This document shows positions 1 through 8,755 of a stretch of 64,000 bases of DNA, one piece after another. The notes under the pieces were generated by a model. That model ran no database searches and was not told where the DNA came from. It worked only from the letters and a program-made list of their open reading frames with translations. The stretch is from positions 1,922,001 through 1,986,000 of the forward strand of contig JACJXQ010000008.1 of NCBI GenBank assembly GCA_020636495.1, read 5' to 3'. The position numbers were made by a program, and so were the translations under genes. Each line of letters begins with the position of its first letter. The first letter of the stretch is position 1. This stretch comes from Chitinophagales bacterium (lineage in GTDB: Bacteria; Bacteroidota; Bacteroidia; Chitinophagales; Chitinophagaceae).

Positions 1-11
1 ATCTATAAAAC

Positions 12-2633
12 TTATTGATAGTCTTTTACAATATTTTTCAGTTCGTTCAGCTTCATCAGGGCCTCAACAGGAGTGAGCGTGTTAATATCTGTTTCGGACA
101 AAACTTTCTGTATGTCCCGCAGGTCGTCTGTAAGGCCATTGAAGATATTCAACTGGTAGTTGGCGGCTGCAGGTTGCACTTTCTTTATCTTTTCGGACGT
201 AGAGCTTTCGCTGCTGTGCTTTTCTTCCAGTAGGCTGAGTATCTCGTTGGCGCGATCTAACAGAGAGTGGGGCATACCTGCCATCCGTGCTACCTGTATA
301 CCAAAGCTATGGCGACTGCCGCCCGGTGCCAGCTTACGCAGGAATATTACTTTGTTGCCGGTTTCTTTGTGGGTGATATGGTAGTTCCTGACCCTCTCTA
401 ATCGTTGTTCGAGCTCATTCAGTTCGTGGTAGTGGGTGGCAAACAATGTTTTAGGTTTTGCTGCTGTATTGTGCAGATGCTCAACAATTGACCATGCTAT
501 TGATATACCGTCATAAGTACTAGTACCACGACCTATTTCATCCAGCAATACAAGGCTGCGTTCCGTTATGTTATTGATGATACTGGCTGTCTCGTTCATC
601 TCCACCATAAAGGTACTTTCGCCACCACTCAGGTTGTCTGAAGCTCCTACTCGTGTAAATATTTTATCTGTCAGCCCGATCTTTGCACTATCGGCAGGTA
701 CAAAGCTGCCCATGTGTGCCATCAGGGTTATGATAGCAGTTTGCCTGAGTAGTGCTGATTTACCACTCATGTTTGGCCCGGTCAGGATAATGACCTGTTG
801 TTCAGTTTTGTCTAACACAAGGTCGTTGGCTATATAAGCTTCTCCCGGGGGGAGTTGTTGCTCAATTACAGGGTGGCGTGCCTGCTTTATGTTCAGTACA
901 GGTTCCTGCGTTATTTCAGGCCTGTGGTATTTGTATTGTTTTGCATTGTAAGCAAAGCTCAGCAGGCAATCCATCTGGGCTATGATATGTGCATTGGTCT
1001 GTATAGTTGAGATGTAAGGCTCTATTTCTGCCAATAATTGCTGATACAGATCCAGCTCTATAGCCAGTATTTTTTCTTCTGCACCCAGTATCTTCTCCTC
1101 ATACTCTTTCAGTTCCTGTGTTATATATCGCTCGGCGTTGGCCAGGGTTTGTTTACGTACCCATTCAGGAGGTACCTTGTCTTTATGGGTATTGGTTACT
1201 TCGAGGTAGTAGCCAAATACATTGTTGAAGGATATTTTGAGCGAAGGAATACCTGTGCGTTCTGATTCTTTCTGTTGTATCTCCAGCAGGTATGTCTTGC
1301 CACTGCGTGATATCTTTCTCAGGTCGTCCAGTCCTTTATGAACCTCTTCCCTGATGATGCCGCCTTTTGCTGTTTGTGCCGGGGCGTCATCAACTATCGT
1401 ATTCAGTATACGTTCCTGCAACTCTGTAAGGGGCTGCATCAGCCGGGTCATGTTCGCCAACTGCTCGTAACCATCGTTGTTACATAAATCCAGTATCTCG
1501 GCCATGAAACGAAGACTTTTGGCCAGTTGCAGTACCTCGCGTGGATTGGCTTTCTTCAGTGGTATCTTGCCTACCAGTCTTTCTACATCGCCTATCTGTT
1601 TCATCAGGTTGACGATGGATATATTCAGGGACTGGTCTTTGATGAGATGACTCACCAGGTCTAACCTGTTGTTGATACGGTGTATGTCGAACAGGGGGAA
1701 TATCATCCAACGTTTCAACATACGGGCACCCATTGAAGTACAGGTACTGTCGATAGCCTGCAGCAGGCATGCTCCTTTTTCATCAGTGCTGTGAACCAGT
1801 TCCAGGTTACGGATGGTAAACCTGTCCATCCAAAGGAAGTCATCGGCAACTATGCGCTGCAGGGTGTTTATATGTTGCAGGTTGGCATGTTCAGTATCTT
1901 TCAGGTAGTGCAGTGTTGCTCCTGCTGCAATAGCCGCCGCTTTAGAACCGTCAAGGCCATATCCTTTAAGTGAAGTTGTCTGGAAGTGCCCTGTCAGCAG
2001 GTCGTAAGTATATTGCTCCTGGAATACCCATTCGTCCAGCAAAAAGGTGTATACCTTGGTGTCAAACTGCTCGCGGAATCTCTTTTGTTGCGACTTGGAC
2101 AGCAGTACTTCAGAGGGCTGAAAGCTTTGCAGCAACTTGTCCATATATTCTGCGATGCCTTGTGCAGCATAAAATTCGCCTGTACTGATGTCTACAAAGG
2201 CTATACCACATTGGTCGTCTCCCAGGTAAAGGGCAGCCAGAAAGTTGTTGGTCTTGTTCTCTAATAACTTGTCATTGGTAGCTACGCCGGGTGTTACCAG
2301 TTCTGTAACACCTCTTTTTACAATACCTTTTACTGTTTTGGGGTCTTCCAACTGATCGCAAATGGCTACACGGTAGCCGGCCTTTACCAATTTGTGCAGG
2401 TAGGTGTCAACAGAGTGGTGAGGGAAACCCGCCAGCTCAATATGTGAGGCGGAGCCATTGGCCCTTTTGGTCAACGTAATACCTAATACACGGGATGAGA
2501 TAAGCGCATCCTCGCCAAAGGTCTCATAGAAATCGCCCACACGGAACAACAATACAGCATCGGGGTATTTTGCTTTGATTTCCCCGTGTTGTTTCATCAA
2601 TGGTGTTTCTGCTGATTTCTTTCCTTTTGCCAT
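12..2633 (-). CDS. mutS: DNA mismatch repair ATPase MutS
   Basis: MutS binds mispairs and small loops in newly replicated DNA and starts methyl-independent mismatch repair with MutL. The 873-residue protein has the usual full length. The mispair-wedge motif FYE is at residues 35-37, and a Walker A of the form GPNMSGKS lies near residue 620, followed by the LLDEIGRGTST Walker B/signature region and the FATHYHEL switch. Ser in place of the second Gly of GPNMGGKS is, from memory, common in Bacteroidetes. A perfect TAnnTTTG box sits on the minus strand at 2644-2651, just before the ATG, so transcription appears independent of the upstream peptidase gene and the leader is very short. Confidence 0.98.
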   Translation of the reverse strand: MAKGKKSAETPLMKQHGEIKAKYPDAVLLFRVGDFYETFGEDALISSRVLGITLTKRANGSASHIELAGFPHHSVDTYLHKLVKAGYRVAICDQLEDPKTVKGIVKRGVTELVTPGVATNDKLLENKTNNFLAALYLGDDQCGIAFVDISTGEFYAAQGIAEYMDKLLQSFQPSEVLLSKSQQKRFREQFDTKVYTFLLDEWVFQEQYTYDLLTGHFQTTSLKGYGLDGSKAAAIAAGATLHYLKDTEHANLQHINTLQRIVADDFLWMDRFTIRNLELVHSTDEKGACLLQAIDSTCTSMGARMLKRWMIFPLFDIHRINNRLDLVSHLIKDQSLNISIVNLMKQIGDVERLVGKIPLKKANPREVLQLAKSLRFMAEILDLCNNDGYEQLANMTRLMQPLTELQERILNTIVDDAPAQTAKGGIIREEVHKGLDDLRKISRSGKTYLLEIQQKESERTGIPSLKISFNNVFGYYLEVTNTHKDKVPPEWVRKQTLANAERYITQELKEYEEKILGAEEKILAIELDLYQQLLAEIEPYISTIQTNAHIIAQMDCLLSFAYNAKQYKYHRPEITQEPVLNIKQARHPVIEQQLPPGEAYIANDLVLDKTEQQVIILTGPNMSGKSALLRQTAIITLMAHMGSFVPADSAKIGLTDKIFTRVGASDNLSGGESTFMVEMNETASIINNITERSLVLLDEIGRGTSTYDGISIAWSIVEHLHNTAAKPKTLFATHYHELNELEQRLERVRNYHITHKETGNKVIFLRKLAPGGSRHSFGIQVARMAGMPHSLLDRANEILSLLEEKHSSESSTSEKIKKVQPAAANYQLNIFNGLTDDLRDIQKVLSETDINTLTPVEALMKLNELKNIVKDYQ

Positions 2634-2643
2634 GCTAATTGTA

Positions 2644-2651
2644 CAAACCTA
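2644..2651 (-). promoter_or_regulatory. TAnnTTTG promoter box for mutS
   Basis: The minus strand reads TAGGTTTG, an exact match to the Bacteroidetes -7 consensus, 10 bases before the mutS ATG. It lies in the short gap between mutS and the M1 peptidase gene. The -33 partner was not clearly seen. Confidence 0.5.
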
Positions 2652-2659
2652 ATAAAAAC

Positions 2660-4303
2660 TTAGGGTTTAGGTTCTATCAGAAAATCTTTGGAGAAAGATA
2701 CATTGTATCCACCTTTTTTCCAGCCTACGCTTTGCCAGTTGTCACTGACTATTATGGGCAAGTCCAGTTTGCCACCCTTTACGTTCAAGGGTAAAGAGAA
2801 GCCTGCCACTACATTGGTAAAGCGACAGTAAAGTTTCTTTTCTTTCTTGTTGACATACCATTCCAGTACGGGTATGTTTTTGGAGCGCAGGTACTGGTCG
2901 AAGAACTTATCCAGTTTTAGGCCTGTCTTGTCCATAATGTATTGCTCTACCTGTTTCGATGTCACAATCTTATGATAGAAGTCTTTGTTCAGTCCACGCA
3001 ACAACTGCCTGAACTGCTCATCGTCATTCATCATTACACGTATCATATGCACCACAGCAGCGCCTTTATCATATTTATCTGGCGAGCCTTCATCCTGTAT
3101 ACCATATTTGCCTATCACAGGCGATTGGTTCAATATATTCTTCCACTCACCACGAGCATATTGAAAGGCCTTATCCTTGCCAAAGGCACATTCTGCAAAG
3201 AGGGCCTCCGTGTATGTCGTGAACCCTTCGTGCAGCCAATTGTCGGCTATATCCTGTGCTGTAATACTATTCCCAAACCACTCGTGCCCGCTTTCGTGCA
3301 CAATAATAAAGTCGAAAAGAAGACCTACGCCGCTGCCGCTTCTGTCCTCGCCACGGTAGCCCATTTTGTATTCGTTGCCATAGGCCACAGCGCTCTGGTG
3401 TTCCATACCCAGGTAAGGTGCTTCAACCAGTTTGTATCCATCTTCGTAAAAAGGGTAGGGGCCCATCCAGTATTCAAAGCAGTGCAACATCTGCTTGGTT
3501 ACCTTGAAGTGTTCACGGGCTACCTTTTCATGATATTTCAGCGGGAAGAACCCCAGATCCAGTATTCCCTTTTCTCCTTTTATGGTATCCGGCCATCCGG
3601 CATAGTCACCAATGTAAAAGGTGGCATCGTAAGTATTGATGGGGTTCTTTACACGCCATACCCAAAGCGAGTAAGTGCTGTCTTTGGTGTCTTGCCTGTC
3701 GGCAAATTTGCCGTTGCTGATGGTGATAAGACCATAAGGAACATATAAGTTCATGGTCATGCCGTTGTCCGGTTCATCACCCTGGTAGTCTTTGCAGGGC
3801 CACCAACTGCTGGCGCCCAGGCCCTGGCAGGCAACAGCTATCCAAGGTTTGCCCGTACTGTCTTTTGTCCAGACGAAACCACCGTCCCATGGGGGCAACT
3901 TAGCTTGCCTGGGTTTGCCATGATAGTATAGTTCTATCTTGTGCTCCTTATTGCCATCCCATTTACCAAAGTCATGTATCAGCCAGTACACATTTCCATC
4001 TCGTGCTATCTTTATTTTCTTCTTTTCATATACAGCGCTATCCAGCATCATTGGTTCCTGCAAGTCTACCTGCATACTATCGGGCACAACATCAGCCTTG
4101 ATGATGGTCATGATGTTCATGCCTGAGATGCTTTTCTGAGCCGTATCAAAAGACACATACAGGTAATATTCCTTTACATCCCACCAGTTGCGGCCATTGG
4201 TATTGCTGCCTCGCAGGCTGTCCTGACTCGTATAAGCAAATGTGGTATTTGCAGGAAGCAAATACCACAAGAACAACATAGTATATAGTGCGAGATACCT
4301 CAT
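2660..4303 (-). CDS. M1 family zinc metallopeptidase (secreted aminopeptidase)
   Basis: This 547-residue protein starts with a signal peptide (about residues 1-23). It carries the gluzincin zinc site HESGH near residue 334, with the third ligand Glu in NWLHEGFTTY about 18 residues on, and a GMEH segment upstream that replaces the GAMEN substrate loop. It is shorter than full M1 enzymes because it ends soon after the catalytic domain and lacks the long C-terminal helical domain. It should trim N-terminal residues from peptides in the periplasm or at the surface. It starts 3 bases after the last of three FKBP genes, so it is probably the end of the nrnA-FKBP operon. Confidence 0.92.
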   Translation of the reverse strand: MRYLALYTMLFLWYLLPANTTFAYTSQDSLRGSNTNGRNWWDVKEYYLYVSFDTAQKSISGMNIMTIIKADVVPDSMQVDLQEPMMLDSAVYEKKKIKIARDGNVYWLIHDFGKWDGNKEHKIELYYHGKPRQAKLPPWDGGFVWTKDSTGKPWIAVACQGLGASSWWPCKDYQGDEPDNGMTMNLYVPYGLITISNGKFADRQDTKDSTYSLWVWRVKNPINTYDATFYIGDYAGWPDTIKGEKGILDLGFFPLKYHEKVAREHFKVTKQMLHCFEYWMGPYPFYEDGYKLVEAPYLGMEHQSAVAYGNEYKMGYRGEDRSGSGVGLLFDFIIVHESGHEWFGNSITAQDIADNWLHEGFTTYTEALFAECAFGKDKAFQYARGEWKNILNQSPVIGKYGIQDEGSPDKYDKGAAVVHMIRVMMNDDEQFRQLLRGLNKDFYHKIVTSKQVEQYIMDKTGLKLDKFFDQYLRSKNIPVLEWYVNKKEKKLYCRFTNVVAGFSLPLNVKGGKLDLPIIVSDNWQSVGWKKGGYNVSFSKDFLIEPKP

Positions 4304-4306
4304 TGT

Positions 4307-5299
4307 TTATTGTCCGTTTCCGGTATTCATGATATCATTCAGTTCAACTTCAAATACCAGTACGCTGTTTGCCGGTATTTTAGGGCTGGGGGAGTTAGGC
4401 CCGTATGCCATAGTTGACGGAATGTAAAGGGTAGCTTTGCCACCTTTTTTCAGCAGGGCTATTCCTTCATCCCAACCTTTAATGACATTACCTGCACCTA
4501 ACATGAATTCGAATGGTTCAACATGCTGGAACTGAGGGTCAACATTTGAGTCGAACTTTTCGCCATTCAGCAGCATACCGGTATAGTTTACAGATACTTT
4601 CTGTCCTGCTCTTGCATTTTCACCACTACCCGGCGTTTTGATCGCATAGTACAATCCGGATTCTGTTTTCTGTGCTTTGATCTTGTTCCTGGACAGATAG
4701 TCTTTTATAAGCTGTTCATCAGTTTCTCCTTGTTTTGCAGCTTTCTCTTCATCCATTTTCTTTTTCACTGCCTGTGGCGTAACTGAAACTATCCTCAGGT
4801 TGTACAATAGTTTTTGACCTTCACCTTTTTTCATCCATGGCGCTTCTGGTACACCTGCAGCTATCAATGAATCAACAGAAAGGCGAACCTGAGCGCTGTC
4901 TCCTGCGGTCATATGTTTCAATGCTTCCAGCAGGTCTCCTTTAAAAGGTGATTTCTGCAGTTGGAGTGGAGCCGGTTGTCCGTTGCCCATTGCATCACGT
5001 GTATCGAATATGATGCTGTCTCCGACCATTGTGTTCAGGTGTATTTCCAGGAAGTCGCCATAGTCAGGGTAAACATCACCGGGTACATCTGTGATGATCT
5101 TATAGTCTGTACCTGCTTCCAGCGTAGTATAACCATCAGGAGTAATACTACCTTTTGAATCAGATACAGGCACTTTTGCAGTTTCTGTTTTAGTGCTTTT
5201 ATCTTTTTTGCTATCTTTTTTAGTTTGTGCATGTGCAGCGGGAACGCTTAGTGCACTGATAAAAAGGGTTGTGATAAATATAGACGTAGTCTTTTTCAT
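4307..5299 (-). CDS. FKBP-type peptidyl-prolyl isomerase, secreted
   Basis: 330 residues. A cleavable signal peptide ending AHAQ is followed by a Lys/Thr-rich linker, an N-terminal FKBP-like domain that looks degenerate (about residues 55-175), a charged helix, and a canonical C-terminal FKBP domain (about 210-325) with the VSVNYTG...FDSN...GWDEGIALLKKGGKA...YGP pattern. It catalyses cis-trans proline isomerisation, probably in periplasmic or outer-membrane protein folding. It is the last of three tandem FKBP genes; the other two are lipoproteins. Like the third, it has a long insert around FDSNVDPQFQHVEPFEF that the middle paralogue lacks. Confidence 0.93.
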   Translation of the reverse strand: MKKTTSIFITTLFISALSVPAAHAQTKKDSKKDKSTKTETAKVPVSDSKGSITPDGYTTLEAGTDYKIITDVPGDVYPDYGDFLEIHLNTMVGDSIIFDTRDAMGNGQPAPLQLQKSPFKGDLLEALKHMTAGDSAQVRLSVDSLIAAGVPEAPWMKKGEGQKLLYNLRIVSVTPQAVKKKMDEEKAAKQGETDEQLIKDYLSRNKIKAQKTESGLYYAIKTPGSGENARAGQKVSVNYTGMLLNGEKFDSNVDPQFQHVEPFEFMLGAGNVIKGWDEGIALLKKGGKATLYIPSTMAYGPNSPSPKIPANSVLVFEVELNDIMNTGNGQ

Positions 5300-5328
5300 G
5301 CTTTAATTAATTATATTATGTTTATCTG

Positions 5329-6207
5329 TTAAAAATCAACTAACTCAACATCGAATATCAATGCAGAGTTAGCCGGTATTTTCGGGCTGGGAGAATTCTC
5401 ACCATATGCCAGGTATGACGGGATATACAGAGTCGCTTTTTCACCTTTTTTCAGCAGGGCGATACCTTCGTCCCACCCCCTGATCACTTGTCCGCGACCT
5501 AATATGAACTCAAAAGGATCCTTGTCTTCGTTAGAATCAAAAACAGTACCATCCATCAGTTTTCCTGTATATTTTACTTTTACCTTTTGCCCTGATATTG
5601 GTTTTTCTCCATCAGTAGCTTTGGTTACCAGGTAGTACATACCGGAAGGGCGCTTTTTAGGTGTTACTTTGTGTTTCTTAAAGTAAGCATTCAGCGTCTT
5701 GTCTTCTTTCTCCGGGTCGCCGGATTCTTTGGCTTTCTCTGCCCTTTCTTTATCCAACTGCTCTTGAGTCTTTACAGATACCAATTCAATGGAGTAGGTA
5801 ATGTATTCACCTTCCTTCATCCATGGTTGCAGGTTCTGCTTGTTTGCCTTCAATGTATCAACCGATACCATGAATATACCACTGTCTCCCGGTGTCATAA
5901 GTGGGAATACCTCTGACAGGTCGCCATGGAAACGAGGCAAGCTAACCGGGAAGTTGACCGGCTTGCCACCTGTCTGCTCCCTCGAGTTAAATATCAGGCT
6001 ATCGCCCGAATAGGTTTTGATGAATATTTCAACATAGTTACCTTCCTGGGGGTAATTCTTACCTTTTGCATCTTTCGGAATTTTGTATTTAATGCCACTT
6101 TGGGTTGTTTGAAAAGGTACATCTTTTACCGCCACCTTTTTGGTTGATGAACAACTGAAAAGTGAAAAGCAAATAAAGCAGGTAACTATATATTGAAAGT
6201 ATCTCAT
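5329..6207 (-). CDS. FKBP-type peptidyl-prolyl isomerase lipoprotein
   Basis: 292 residues. The signal peptide has a lipobox (LFSC, Cys at about residue 19), so the protein should be membrane-anchored. Layout matches its neighbours: a divergent N-terminal FKBP-like half (about 35-150), a charged linker, and a complete C-terminal FKBP domain (about 180-292) with VKYTGKLMDGTVFDSN and RGWDEGIALLKKGEKA. The C-terminal domain lacks the roughly six-residue insert present in both neighbours, which suggests one duplication was followed by divergence. It lies 29 bases before the downstream copy and 31 bases after the upstream copy, consistent with one transcript. Confidence 0.93.
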   Translation of the reverse strand: MRYFQYIVTCFICFSLFSCSSTKKVAVKDVPFQTTQSGIKYKIPKDAKGKNYPQEGNYVEIFIKTYSGDSLIFNSREQTGGKPVNFPVSLPRFHGDLSEVFPLMTPGDSGIFMVSVDTLKANKQNLQPWMKEGEYITYSIELVSVKTQEQLDKERAEKAKESGDPEKEDKTLNAYFKKHKVTPKKRPSGMYYLVTKATDGEKPISGQKVKVKYTGKLMDGTVFDSNEDKDPFEFILGRGQVIRGWDEGIALLKKGEKATLYIPSYLAYGENSPSPKIPANSALIFDVELVDF

Positions 6208-6238
6208 CTATCCTTACTGTTTGTCTGTTAAACTGAAA

Positions 6239-7141
6239 TTATTGTGCAGGTTTAGTGTCGCCCGGTTCGATGTTCCTGATCTCTACTTCGAACACCAGTA
6301 TCGCATTAGCTCCCATATCGGGTCCCATATCCCTTGGGCCATATGCCAAAGGTGAAGGTATAAAAAACCTCGCTTTGCTGCCTTTGTTCAACAACAGGAT
6401 ACCTTCATCCCAGCCGGGGATTACCTGGCCTACACCTGCGTCGAAAGAGAATGGTTCCACATGGTTAAACTGCGGATCAACATTTGAGTCAAAAGGTTTT
6501 CCTTCCAGGTTGGTACCTGTGTAGTTTACCGTTACCTTCTGACCTTTTTCTACGTTCGGACCTGAACCTTGTTTGTCTATGATGTAATACAGGCCTGATT
6601 CCGTTTTTTGTGGTGTAAGGTGCTTTTCTGCAAAATATGCCTGCAGTTTTGCATCATCATTTTCTTTTTGTTTGCTGGCTGCCTCTTCTTCTTTTTTCTT
6701 CACATCTTCGGCAGACTCAACAGACAACAGTTGTACTTCATATATTACAGTGTCGCCGCTCTGAGCAAATTCAGGGAAGTTGCCCTGTGCATACTTTTTA
6801 GCAGAGTCAACAGGGACGTAGAATATAGCACTATCACCTGCGGTAAGTAGTGTCATGCCATTTATCCAGTCGCTTTTGAAAGTACCCTCCATCAGTGGGA
6901 ATTTGAATGGTTGGTTACCATTTATCTGGCGAGAGTTCAGCAGAGTGCTGTCACCGATACGTATATTAACATGCATTTCTACGATGTCATTTACTTTTGG
7001 ATGTGTTTCTCCCGGTTCGTCCTTAATAATGCGATACAGAAGCCCGTCTGATGTTTTTTTGTAACCGCCTGTTTTGTCGCAGCTTGTAAAACCTACGCTA
7101 ATTGCGCCAATTGCTAATGCTAAAATCTGATTTTTTGTCAT
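6239..7141 (-). CDS. FKBP-type peptidyl-prolyl isomerase lipoprotein
   Basis: 300 residues with a lipoprotein signal (GFTSC, Cys about residue 21). An N-terminal FKBP-like half starts at DGLLYRIIKDEPG and a canonical C-terminal FKBP half contains VTVNYTGTNLEGKPFDSN and GWDEGILLLNKGSKA. The N-terminal half keeps the overall strand pattern (a D-x-V-E-M-H-V strand, then DSTLLNSR) but lacks the full active-site set, so it may be a chaperone or dimerisation domain; that is inference. It is the first of the three FKBP genes and begins 9 bases after nrnA, so all are likely co-transcribed. Confidence 0.93.
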   Translation of the reverse strand: MTKNQILALAIGAISVGFTSCDKTGGYKKTSDGLLYRIIKDEPGETHPKVNDIVEMHVNIRIGDSTLLNSRQINGNQPFKFPLMEGTFKSDWINGMTLLTAGDSAIFYVPVDSAKKYAQGNFPEFAQSGDTVIYEVQLLSVESAEDVKKKEEEAASKQKENDDAKLQAYFAEKHLTPQKTESGLYYIIDKQGSGPNVEKGQKVTVNYTGTNLEGKPFDSNVDPQFNHVEPFSFDAGVGQVIPGWDEGILLLNKGSKARFFIPSPLAYGPRDMGPDMGANAILVFEVEIRNIEPGDTKPAQ

Positions 7142-7150
7142 GTTTATTTT

Positions 7151-8149
7151 TTATCGGGGGTGAATATCGGATAAAATTTGCTTAAATAATGTTACAGTGT
7201 CCGTAAAACTTTCGGTTGCACGTCCTCCGGAGGCGTTAAAATGCCCGCCGCCGTTAAAATGTTGCCTGGCAAATGTGTTCACATCAAAGTCTCCTTTGCT
7301 GCGGAACGACAGTTTCACCTCGTCGCCACGTTCGGTTATCATAGTGGCGAAACGTATGTTGGCAATGCTGAGCGGGTAATTGACCAATCCTTCCATATCG
7401 CCGGTGTTTACGCCAAACAGCTTAATATCTTTGCGGGACAGGCTGATGAGTCCGGCATGATATTGAGGGAATATCTCCATTTTCTCCAATAATACATATC
7501 CGAGAAAATGCATGCGTTTAATGTCCCAGCAGTCGTATATGTGCTCATGTATCTTGGCGTGCTCCAGTCCCCGGGTCATCAGGTCGGCCACCATGCGGTG
7601 TGTATCTGCCGTTGTTACCGGGAAGCGGAAAGACCCTGTGTCAGTTAATGCTCCGGTGTAAATACATTCTGCCATCTCTTTGTTAATCATATCGTTATCT
7701 CCCGATAGATTAATGAAGTCGTACACCATTTCGCAGGTACTGCTCTTTTTAGCATCACTCATGCCATAGGTCCATACATCGGCCGGGAACAAGTGGTGGT
7801 CTATGAGTACTTTAGGCTGTGTGGCCTCTTCCAGTGCTTGCTCCATATGCTTGGTGCGTGAGTAATTGTTGAAATCGACACAGAAGATAAAGTCAGCCTC
7901 TTTGATCGCTTTTTTTGCGAGTTCGGGTTCGGCCTCGTAGTTCAACATATTTTTAACGCCAGGCATCCAAGCCAGGAATTCCGGCCACTCGCCCGGGCTG
8001 ACCGGGGTGACATGGTGTCCTTTTTTCACGAGGTAATGGTACAGACCGAGCATACTACCGATCGCATCTCCATCCGGTTTGTGGTGTGTGGTGATGAAGA
8101 TCTTTTTGGGTGCCTGTAACAGCGGTAGTATATCCTGTATTGGTCTCAT
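7151..8149 (-). CDS. nrnA: DHH-family phosphoesterase, NrnA-like
   Basis: 332 residues of the bifunctional oligoribonuclease/pAp phosphatase type. It degrades nano-RNA and dephosphorylates 3'-phosphoadenosine 5'-phosphate in the cytoplasm. Visible motifs are HHKPDGDAIGS near the N-terminus, FCVDFNN, the DHH signature in LIDHHLFPADVW, and the C-terminal DHHA1 motif GGGHFNASGG that binds the RNA 3' end. It is the first gene of a minus-strand operon running into three FKBPs and an M1 peptidase. A TAnnTTTG box at 8178-8185 lies about 28 bases upstream of the ATG. Confidence 0.93.
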   Translation of the reverse strand: MRPIQDILPLLQAPKKIFITTHHKPDGDAIGSMLGLYHYLVKKGHHVTPVSPGEWPEFLAWMPGVKNMLNYEAEPELAKKAIKEADFIFCVDFNNYSRTKHMEQALEEATQPKVLIDHHLFPADVWTYGMSDAKKSSTCEMVYDFINLSGDNDMINKEMAECIYTGALTDTGSFRFPVTTADTHRMVADLMTRGLEHAKIHEHIYDCWDIKRMHFLGYVLLEKMEIFPQYHAGLISLSRKDIKLFGVNTGDMEGLVNYPLSIANIRFATMITERGDEVKLSFRSKGDFDVNTFARQHFNGGGHFNASGGRATESFTDTVTLFKQILSDIHPR

Positions 8150-8177
8150 ATCTGCCCTCGAACATTAAAATAAGCTG

Positions 8178-8185
8178 CAAAAGTA
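8178..8185 (-). promoter_or_regulatory. TAnnTTTG promoter box for nrnA-FKBP operon
   Basis: The minus strand reads TACTTTTG, an exact match to the -7 consensus, about 28 bases before the nrnA ATG. The ndk box lies on the other strand at 8239-8246, so the two units are divergently promoted from one short intergenic region. Confidence 0.6.
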
Positions 8186-8238
8186 CGTTTCTGAGTGCAT
8201 CTATCACAGCTATTCATTTTAAAATCACAAATAAACCC

Positions 8239-8246
8239 TACTTTTG
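8239..8246 (+). promoter_or_regulatory. TAnnTTTG promoter box for ndk
   Basis: The plus strand reads TACTTTTG, 34 bases before the ndk ATG. It is the divergent partner of the nrnA operon box. Confidence 0.6.
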
Positions 8247-8280
8247 CGCCGTCTTTAATAAAAATTAAATAAGATAGATC

Positions 8281-8697
8281 ATGTCTAACCGTACATTTAC
8301 TATGATAAAGCCGGATGCGGTGCGTGCCGGTAACATAGGTAATATCCTGCAAATGATGAACAAAGCAGGTTTTAAGATCATTGCAATGAAATATACCAAG
8401 CTGAGCAAAGAGCAGGCAGGTATGTTCTACGCAGTACACAAAGAGCGTCCTTTTTACGGTGAGCTGACCGAGTTTATGAGCAGTGGCCCTATTGTAGCGG
8501 CGATACTGGAAAAAGACAACGCAGTTGAAGATTTCCGCAGCCTGATAGGTGCTACTAACCCTGCTGAGGCTGCTGAAGGTACTATCCGCAAGGCTTATGC
8601 TACTTCTATTGGTGAAAATGCCGTTCATGGTTCTGATAGTGATGAGAATGCTGTGATAGAAGGTGACTTCTTCTTCAGCATGCTGGAAAGGTTCTAA
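8281..8697 (+). CDS. ndk: Nucleoside diphosphate kinase
   Basis: 138 residues, the normal bacterial length. It transfers the gamma phosphate from ATP to other nucleoside diphosphates through a phosphohistidine. The catalytic His116 lies in the NAVHGSDS motif, the N-terminal strand is RTFTMIKPDAV, and RPFYGELTEFMSSGP forms the nucleotide pocket. It is monocistronic, with its own promoter box and a strong terminator directly downstream. Confidence 0.98.
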   Translation: MSNRTFTMIKPDAVRAGNIGNILQMMNKAGFKIIAMKYTKLSKEQAGMFYAVHKERPFYGELTEFMSSGPIVAAILEKDNAVEDFRSLIGATNPAEAAEGTIRKAYATSIGENAVHGSDSDENAVIEGDFFFSMLERF

Positions 8698-8720
8698 GTT
8701 TTCATTCGTTAATATATTGT

Positions 8721-8755
8721 GTCCCGCCGGGTGCTGCCCTGCGGGACATTTTTTT
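8721..8755 (+). terminator. Rho-independent terminator after ndk
   Basis: A 7 bp GC-rich stem (GTCCCGC / GCGGGAC at 8721-8727 and 8741-8747) is followed by a run of seven T. It separates ndk from the convergent ABC ATPase gene. Confidence 0.85.

Noticed and set aside
8146..8628. 160-residue minus-strand frame over ndk
   Set aside because: It lies entirely opposite the well-supported ndk gene and its promoter, and its product looks like a reverse translation shadow (Cys/Tyr/His-rich, no domain).
8721..8755. ndk terminator as a third copy of the 51.6/53.2 kb repeat
   Set aside because: It shares only the TGTCCCG / CGGGACA ends; the interior is unrelated, so I take the likeness as chance.
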